Assembly: GCF_945859705.1 (NCBI RefSeq) | Contig: NC_079137.1 | Coordinates: 78,885,150 to 78,949,149, forward strand | Length of the DNA stretch: 64,000 bases | Source: Episyrphus balteatus | Taxonomy: Eukaryota > Arthropoda > Insecta > Diptera > Syrphidae | Direction: 5' to 3' | Shown: positions 59,201 through 64,000 of the stretch, in pieces | Layout: each line of letters opens with the position of its first letter | How positions within the stretch are numbered: the first letter of the stretch is position 1 | Made by a program: the position numbers and the translations under genes | Notes under the pieces: generated by a model | Seen by the model: only the letters and a program-made list of their open reading frames with translations | Told to the model about the DNA's origin: nothing | Database searches by the model: none

Positions 59201-62200
59201 GGTCTTATAGTCAAAAAACGACAATTTTGCTCCATAATTTGTCAATTTTATTGACTATCAACTATTATAGCGTTAGCCGATTCCACCCTAGATGTTCATT
59301 ATGATCAGATCTTGACATTTCGATAATTTTTTTAAATTTTGTATAAGTTACTGGTAGACCAGAATGATGTAGCTGTGGCTTGTGTCTTGTGTCGCTGTCA
59401 AAGTTAAAAAGTATGAAATTAGTATATTGGTGCCAGAATACGTAGCTGTGGCTGTGGCAAGGAAATTCGCTGTGGTACAAGTCGAGTCGACTTTTACTTC
59501 AAGCTACAAGCGGAATGACTTTTGACGTTTCTAATGTATTTACTCAGTTAAAATTTTTTTTTTTTTCAAGGCAATTGACATTTTTGTACGCCACATAATT
59601 CTGTTCATCTTTTCTACATTTTGAGCGAATTTATTTGACATCTTGTACCACGACGTTTTTCTTTGCTACAAGCGAATTTTCATTCTGTTCAACCAGTTAT
59701 GAAAGTGTACTTTAATGGATTACTTATGTTAGTCAATGAGAATCCTCCTAATGACACATAAATAACTAACAAAACATGCATTATCAAAATCTAGATTTCG
59801 AGCAGAACATTGAAAATCTCAATAAAATCAGCAAGATTAAAATTTTTTATTTTCACTAGTTAGATTATTTTTAAATCTTCTCCTTATTATCCCATGTCTC
59901 TCCTGACATTATGTGCTAAAAAAGAATAAACACCAAAAATCTTCTTAACAAAAAATAACACTGTGCTACAAAATAAAAAAAAAAAAATACACCCGAGAAA
60001 TAACATAGTGTAGGCTGTTCGTATGGTCGAAAATAAAAATATTTTTGTCATATTTTTGGATCCCTCCATTTTTTTTTTATTTACAAAAAACCATTTTTAC
60101 AGACCTTACGATGTAATCTATCAATATTTCAGTCATTTTTCTGACAACTCTCAATATGTTATATGTTTTTGGAAAGAGGATTTTCAGACCTTTTGAATGA
60201 TGTATAGAAGTCTATTGTTTAAACAAATTAAGTGTAGGTTTTTATCCCACAAATCTTGAAAAAGTGATTTTTTCCCCAATTTTTTCAACTTTACCCAATT
60301 TTGTTTGCAAAATAAAACAAACAAAAAAAATAAAGTAAGGTTATATTCTGAAAGAATATACATTTAGGCACAATTTGGCGTATTTTTTTTATTGAATTTG
60401 ACCAAAACTGCGGAATCTATGCTATTTTTTCGTAAATAGAAAATGTGGCTTTTCATGATGTGAATTGCAAGGTGCACAATAGGGTGTTCATTATTTTAAA
60501 ATAATAAGAATTTCTATGCTCCTAGGATCTTATATGGTTGGAAATAAACTAAAAAAAATATTTTCCAAGTTTCAAGTCTCTAACTTAATTCTTACCCGTG
60601 CCGCCAAGCGGTTGAAGTTTCTTATGAGAATAACATTGGGTTTCTTGGACCTTGTTCGATCAATTTTAAATTCCAGCCAAACCATTCGTTCAAAAAATTT
60701 AAAGCTTTACAGACTCAAATTTAATGAGTGTAGCTATCATGTGAAAATTTTTCAGATTTTTAATTGTTATAATTTTAGAGATTTAGCTTGGTAAAAATAG
60801 TCATTTTTTCAGACTTTTTCAAAAATCGCTTTTTACACGTTTAATGTCAAATAATTAAAAAAAATACATTTAAACAATAGACTAATATACATCATTCAAA
60901 AGGTCTGGAAATCCTCTTTCCAAAAACATATAACATATTGAGAGTTGTTAGAAAATGACTGAAATATTGATAGATTACATCGTAAGGTCTGTAAAAATGG
61001 TTTTTTGTAAATAAAAAAAAAAAAATGGAGGGTTCCAAAAATATAACAAAAATATTTTTATGCATTATTCGACCATACGAACAGCCTACACTATGTTATT
61101 TCTCGGGTGTATTTTCAGTGTCGCACCGTGTAATGAGTTGTTAATAATAAAAAAACGTTTTATGTATGCATTTTTTACGCGACAGTCTGTAGCGTGACAA
61201 ATGTTTGGCGTTTCCCATTTTAGTTACTGAGCGAAAGGCTTTCTGTTGAGCTCTAAATGCAGCATAATTTTAAATTTCTTTTCGTTGGGAAACACTGCAT
61301 TACACTTTTGTTGTATATGCAAACAAAGCTACACAAAAACCTTATTATTTTTATTGTAACAACGCCAGCAGTAGAAATATGTTTCTCAATTTGACAGATC
61401 AATTTTAAAGGTCACTGTGGCGCATGTGTAACTTTTTTTCAAAAAAATTTTATTAGGTTTTTAGTAAGACACTGTAATTTTTGTGGTACCAATTTTATTT
61501 CTTAATTTTGAAAGTGCCATTTTAAACGGTCACTATGGCGTATGTTGAACATTATTTTTTACCATACATTCCATTTATTAATTAGTTTTTAAATAGATAT
61601 TTAAATCCTATTTTTACTTCTTTTCCAGGTTGACATATCTTGTAGGAATACCAAGCAAACGGTCAGTTCAATTTTGACTAGAACGAATTTCGTTACGCTC
61701 AAGTATGTCACTGATGGTTGGGGAACAGATGCGAATGGTTTCAAATTAGTGATAACATCTGTGAAAGATCCAAGTGAGTATGAGACTCTAATTTATTTTT
61801 TGTAGAATCACCAAAAAAAAAGACAAATTTTCAATCTTAAACTATTTTTATTTGATTTTTTATTAATATTTCAGAACACACGTGCAAAGATTTCACGTGC
61901 TCGCAAAGAGAATTTTGTATTCATCCGGATTTATTGTGTGATGGTATTAACCATTGTGGCGATAATTCCGACGAATCAGTTAATAATTTATGCCACAGTA
62001 AGAATATTTATATCATTTTTACACTATCTTCAATGTTGACAATTTTATATCATTTTTTTTTTTAGACCAAACGTCAAGTACAGTCCTCGGTCTGGACCTG
62101 ACATGGTTTGTTTTGATCACAGTTTGTGGTTTGCTGATAATATGCACTTGTATAGCCGGTTGGGTTATTTGTATTTGTCGTCGAAACGGTACAAATGGCA

Positions 62201-62502
62201 ACCAAAATACGTCAATACAATGTAAGTTATTATTAAAAAAATAAGAAGGTCCTTGAAAAAAAAAATAAGGATAATTAATGAATAAAAACTCTATTTTGTC
62301 AATAGTGCATCATGCAGCTGAAACGAATGGCTCATCAAAACTGTTACACGGCACGCTATCACGTGAACATACAACACTGCCGAATTCGGGAAACTGGCAT
62401 CACCCTGCGGGACCATCAGGGTACCACCGCACTCAACACAAATTATTGAAGATGGCCACCAAAGTCCGTCCCATTTGGTGCTTGGTAAATTCCGGCAATT
62501 AG
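41236..62502 (+). CDS. CUB and LDL-receptor class A single-pass membrane protein
   Basis: Exons from splice sites and frame: 41236-41518, 52420-52643, 61629-61773, 61875-61997, 62066-62221, 62306-62502 (375 residues). Residues 1-68 are hydrophilic and Gln/His-rich. A hydrophobic core SWILTLIVFLSLF follows and ends HQVTA/EK, a signal peptide with an unusually long N-region. A CUB-like domain (about 95-217) has FMLRFDMLQLDCNDHLYVYDG split across exons 2 and 3. An LDLa module (about 219-258) shows CKDF...FCIHPDLLCDGINHC...DNSDES with all six cysteines and the acidic calcium site. One membrane helix (TWFVLITVCGLLIICTCIAG) is followed by a basic stop-transfer CRRNG. The cytoplasmic end is uncertain (see last exon). 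The architecture suggests a cell-surface receptor or auxiliary subunit of the Neto-like class, but with one CUB domain. No partner can be named. Confidence 0.75.
42966..44417. mobile_element. Family D element, copy 2, interrupted
   Basis: The left end TAAGGGGCCATTTCGCTATAG and the right end, the complement of CAGGAATTCCATTATAGCGG, match the ends of the copy at 4858-5497 in opposite orientation. GTTGCACC motifs lie at 43285, 44041, 44212 and 44391. It is interrupted at the first of these by a hAT-like element. Confidence 0.5.
43293..44039. mobile_element. hAT-like non-autonomous element nested in family D
   Basis: Flanked by the exact 8-bp repeat GTTGCACC (43285-43292 and 44040-44047). Ends read CACAGGGATCAGAAATAA and, on the complement of the right end, CAGAGACCTGAAATAA. 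The 747-bp interior has repeated 'aacctttat' and 'aaataaatct' in both orientations and no transposase. An 8-bp duplication with CA-starting inverted ends fits hAT. Confidence 0.6.
47970..48394. mobile_element. Family E TIR element, uninterrupted copy
   Basis: Left end AAAGGAGAATGGGCATATTG and right end the complement of AAAGGAGAAAGGGCAATTTTG. About 425 bp and non-coding. It serves as the empty reference showing where the copy at 34277-36489 was interrupted. Confidence 0.6.
48549..48796. mobile_element. PiggyBac-type MITE, 248 bp
   Basis: TTAA at 48545-48548 and 48797-48800 flank inverted ends CCCTCTGTAGGCACAC and the complement of CCCTCTGTCGGCACAC. The inverted similarity extends to 'tttgcgaatttgg' / 'ccaaattcgca'. 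The sequence after TTAA (CCCTCTGT-GGCACAC) is typical of piggyBac relatives. Non-autonomous. Confidence 0.75.
49441..50448. mobile_element. 1-kb long inverted repeat element
   Basis: Arms 49441-49830 and 50055-50448 are reverse complements over about 390 bp with few mismatches and small indels. The outer end is TAGCCCAGTCG, and inside are 'agatcgtgcaattttttt', 'gccgccatcttggtttaaag' and 'gcaatatgggagtgtttta'. The loop is about 225 bp. No frame or clear target duplication was found. Transcribed as part of intron 1, it would form a very long hairpin. Confidence 0.7.
52420..52643 (+). CDS. CUB-LDLa gene, exon 2 (first half of the CUB domain)
   Basis: Phase-1 acceptor and phase-0 donor (AAG/GTAAGT). 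It encodes YYMHSLCKNHFLQQLY through DGAHAVATPK. Cysteine pair and F-x-x-F...DHLYVYDG spacing match the CUB fold. It lies alone between introns of 10.9 and 9.0 kb. Confidence 0.75.
53631..54290. repeat. Weak array of AAAGGGTGTTTTTTT blocks
   Basis: AAAGGGTGTTTTTTT recurs at about 53632, 53776 and 53925, with decayed versions near 54185 and 54280. The first three are spaced 144-149 bp. Sequence between the blocks is poorly conserved, so this is an old tandem repeat or coincidence of a T-rich motif. Confidence 0.3.
54747..54812 (+). repeat. tRNA-derived relic (SINE head or tRNA pseudogene)
   Basis: GGCGAGGTAGCGCAGTATATAG begins like a tRNA acceptor and D arm (box A-like TAGCGCAGTATA). 'CCTCTGAACTCG' could be an anticodon loop and 'TGATTCAATACTC' a decayed box B. 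The stems do not pair well enough for a working tRNA. No SINE body or tail was recognised downstream. Confidence 0.35.
55987..56021. repeat. (GGTTG)n microsatellite
   Basis: Seven imperfect copies of a 5-bp unit, GAGTTGGGTTGGGTTGGGTT and on. A simple repeat in intron 2 of the CUB-LDLa gene. Confidence 0.8.
58230..58379. mobile_element. Harbinger-like MITE, 150 bp
   Basis: Terminal inverted repeats of about 33 bp begin AGCCTGGTACGCTGCTCGCG. TTA flanks both ends (58227-58229, 58380-58382), the 3-bp TWA duplication of PIF/Harbinger elements. The interior carries a second inverted pair (TCCCATACAAGTT / AACTTGTATGGGA). Non-autonomous. Confidence 0.65.
59053..59291. mobile_element. TIR element, 239 bp (GGGTGGAATCGG ends)
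   Basis: The left end is CAGGGGTGGAATCGGATAACG and the right end is the complement of CTAGGGTGGAATCGGCTAACG. Inside, 'gctgaaacgaaact' has a complement 'agtttcgtttcagc' about 110 bp away. No clear target duplication. Non-coding. Confidence 0.5.
59985..61114. mobile_element. 1.1-kb long inverted repeat element
   Basis: Arms of about 250 bp (59985-60235 and 60865-61114) are reverse complements. They start AAATACACCCGAGAAATAAC and share 'gtaggctgttcgtatgg', 'ttacgatgtaatctatcaa' and 'atgttatatgtttttggaa'. The central 630 bp has no convincing frame and no known transposase likeness. Target duplication unclear. Confidence 0.65.
61629..61773 (+). CDS. CUB-LDLa gene, exon 3 (second half of the CUB domain)
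   Basis: Encodes VDISCRNTKQTVSSILT through GFKLVITSVKDP. It supplies the last CUB cysteine and the GWGTDANGF turn that precedes the final strand. Phase-0 entry and phase-1 exit match exons 2 and 4. Confidence 0.75.
61875..62221 (+). CDS. CUB-LDLa gene, exons 4 and 5 (LDLa module, membrane helix)
   Basis: Exon 4 (61875-61997) carries the complete six-cysteine LDLa module with the DGINHCGDNSDES calcium-binding end. Exon 5 (62066-62221) carries the stalk, the membrane helix and the basic stop-transfer CRRNG. A 68-bp intron separates them, with a T-rich acceptor. Confidence 0.8.
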
Positions 62503-62582
62503 GTCAAGATATCTCCCAAACAACAACCACAACATCAGCATCTGGCAATTCAAATGCACAAAAAGATGAATGGTTCGTTTGA
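62306..62582 (+). CDS. CUB-LDLa gene, last exon with two competing frames
   Basis: The frame fixed by exon 5 reads LHHAAETNGSSKLLHG and on, ending KVRPIWCLVNSGN at 62502. A second frame, shifted by +2, is open from about 62364 to a TGA at 62580-62582 and reads through HLVLGKFRQLGQDISQ to QKDEWFV. The second looks more like an evolved cytoplasmic tail and ends in a PDZ-ligand-like WFV. An indel in this allele or assembly, or a small cassette intron, would join them. I list the spliced-frame stop for the gene and mark the longer end here. Confidence 0.55.
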
Positions 62583-64000
62583 AATGTTTTGTTGTACATT
62601 TTTTCTTCGACATATTTTTTTTTTTTTTAATTTTATTTTGAAATAAAATGTACAAAAAAAACCGGAGATAACGATGACAAAACTGCAGAAGATAAACCTA
62701 GTTACTGACCAAGTTAAAAAATAAAAAAAAAACTATAATACCAACTAACATGAACATAGCAACAATAAGGCAATGGAGAAGAAGAAAAAAATAAATCAGA
62801 ACTTTAACAAAATAAGTTCATCGTAAACACACAAGAGGGCGACACACAATTGAAAATGTAAAAAAGAGGGAATTCAATTATATTGGCAGGAAAGGATTTA
62901 AGACGAATTCTTGTCCTCATTTTGTTAAAGGAACTCTTGACCTATATTTGAACGTGTCAATCAATTATCGTTTTGTTGGGAATATTTAAAGCTGTTGTTG
63001 TTAATAGTTTTTTTAGTTCTCTTCGAAACAAAAATATCTTCTTGATGGGTTTATGAAATGGACCGTAAATTGCTATGCACTAAATGAAGTAAGTTATAAT
63101 TTTATTCTTAATTTTATAATATTAATACTATATAAGGTAAAGTTAGTAGGTAACATTTTTGTTTTGCCTGCATTTTAATGGGACTAAGTTTTTAATTTCA
63201 AATATTTGCAGTTTCTTTAAAAATTAATACCCGACAACTCCAAAATCGCGCTCTCAAAAGTATGAAACAAGAAAAATATTCTAATCTAAAAATTGTTTGT
63301 TATGTGATGTTCATTCGATAGCCGTGATTATATTCTATTTTCAAAGTGAATTAGAAATTAATAAAAAAAATAGTTTGTGACTTTTGCCTCCAGAGGGTGC
63401 CATAATTTATTTCATGCAACCGAACCGAACCACCGAACAAGCAAGACCCTTCCAATCCTACCTCATTTTTTTAAATTACAATAACAAGTTTTGAAGCTAC
63501 GATGCCACATATGAACATGCATACACATTAGGCTGGGTCACAAATGTTTGTAGAATTTTTTTTTGCTGTTTTTCTTTTTTTACGGGCTCAGTGATGAAAT
63601 GATGCCAAACTGGGAATAGAACAATAATATTAACTCCGGTTGCCCAACCAAGTTCTCTATGAACTTTGGTCCTACAGTAGGAAACAACTCAGACGTTTTT
63701 CGAACCTACCATTTCAAACTCGTTTTATTTGTTAACATAGTCAAAATCAAGCTCCTCAGAAGCTTTCAGCTATGTAGAATAAGTAGTTTCTGAGAAAAAG
63801 GCCTTAAAAAACCACAAAAACAGTTGTAGCTGATTGACTCACTAACTAACATATCATAAAAATTATGTAAAACTTCTCGTTATCATAGAAACTCATTATG
63901 GTGAAGGATCTTGAAGTACATACAAACAAAGGAAAAAAATCGAAAAATTGAGATTTTCCATTCAGGGGGCGTGGTAACCGCCCATTTTGGTAGAATTAAT
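62583..64000. other. 3' region and AT-rich DNA to the window edge
   Basis: 3' untranslated sequence of the CUB-LDLa gene, then AT-rich sequence. From about 63528, TAGGCTGGGTCACAAATGTT and, later, 'gggggcgtggtaaccgccc' look like the start of a repeat that continues beyond the window. No gene was seen. Confidence 0.4.
62642..62647 (+). terminator. Candidate poly(A) signal of the CUB-LDLa gene
   Basis: AATAAA 60 bp after the second-frame stop and 140 bp after the first. Several further AATAAA copies follow by 62800, so the real 3' end is uncertain. Confidence 0.4.

Larger units (their letters stand above)
52644..61628 (+). other. Intron 2 of the CUB-LDLa gene (9.0 kb)
   Basis: GTAAGT at 52644 to TTTTCCAG before 61629. 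It contains a weak T-rich array (53631-54290), a tRNA-derived relic, a (GGTTG)n tract, three inverted-repeat elements and two copies of the GTGGCGTATGTG motif. 54820-58225 is otherwise AT-rich with no feature I can support. Confidence 0.55.

Noticed and set aside
1..64000. LTR retrotransposon or complete LINE
   Set aside because: No long direct repeats with primer-binding sites and no reverse transcriptase motif were found in the open frames.

Overview
The window looks like a piece of a large, AT-rich insect genome, most likely a brachyceran fly (Diptera). The evidence is spliced genes with GT-AG introns of 60 bp to 11 kb, insect-type TATA/TCAGT start sites, and a dense mix of inverted-repeat transposons. 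The species cannot be told from the sequence.

Four protein genes can be supported. (1) Positions 1-9413, + strand: the 3' part of a 12-exon gene (at least 1284 residues). Its product has AT-hook-like basic motifs, C2H2-type fingers and a C-terminal WD40-like half, and is best read as a TFIIIC-110/GTF3C2-like factor. (2) Positions 9656-13691, - strand: a complete six-exon gene (573 residues) for an NME8/TXNDC3-like thioredoxin protein with an intact WCGPC site. It lies tail to tail with gene 1. (3) Positions 37593-38276, + strand: a single-exon gene for a small secreted acidic protein with YGPP motifs and its own TATA-like box and initiator. (4) Positions 41236-62502, + strand: a six-exon gene with introns of 10.9 and 9.0 kb, encoding a leader, a CUB domain, an LDL-receptor class A module and one membrane segment. 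Its last exon holds two competing reading frames.

Almost everything else is repeats. The 24-kb gap 13.7-37.5 kb contains a 5.65-kb hAT-type element (28076-33725, exact 8-bp target duplication) that carries a 2.1-kb minisatellite of about 121-bp units and two older nested repeats. It also contains a pogo-like element with a recognisable transposase remnant (34781-36044), nested inside another inverted-repeat element, next to a degenerate hammerhead-ribozyme fold (34603-34653, - strand). A piggyBac-type MITE (39459-40112) sits exactly in the TTAA of a tRNA-like sequence. The introns of gene 4 hold a second hAT-like insertion (43293-44039), a second piggyBac-type MITE (48549-48796), two long inverted repeats of about 1 kb (49441-50448 and 59985-61114), a tRNA-derived relic and a Harbinger-like MITE (58230-58379).

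The genes do not form a pathway. No intact transposase, functional tRNA, rRNA or CRISPR array was seen. The most unusual items are the ribozyme fold, the minisatellite-bearing hAT element, and the frame conflict at the end of the CUB-LDLa gene.
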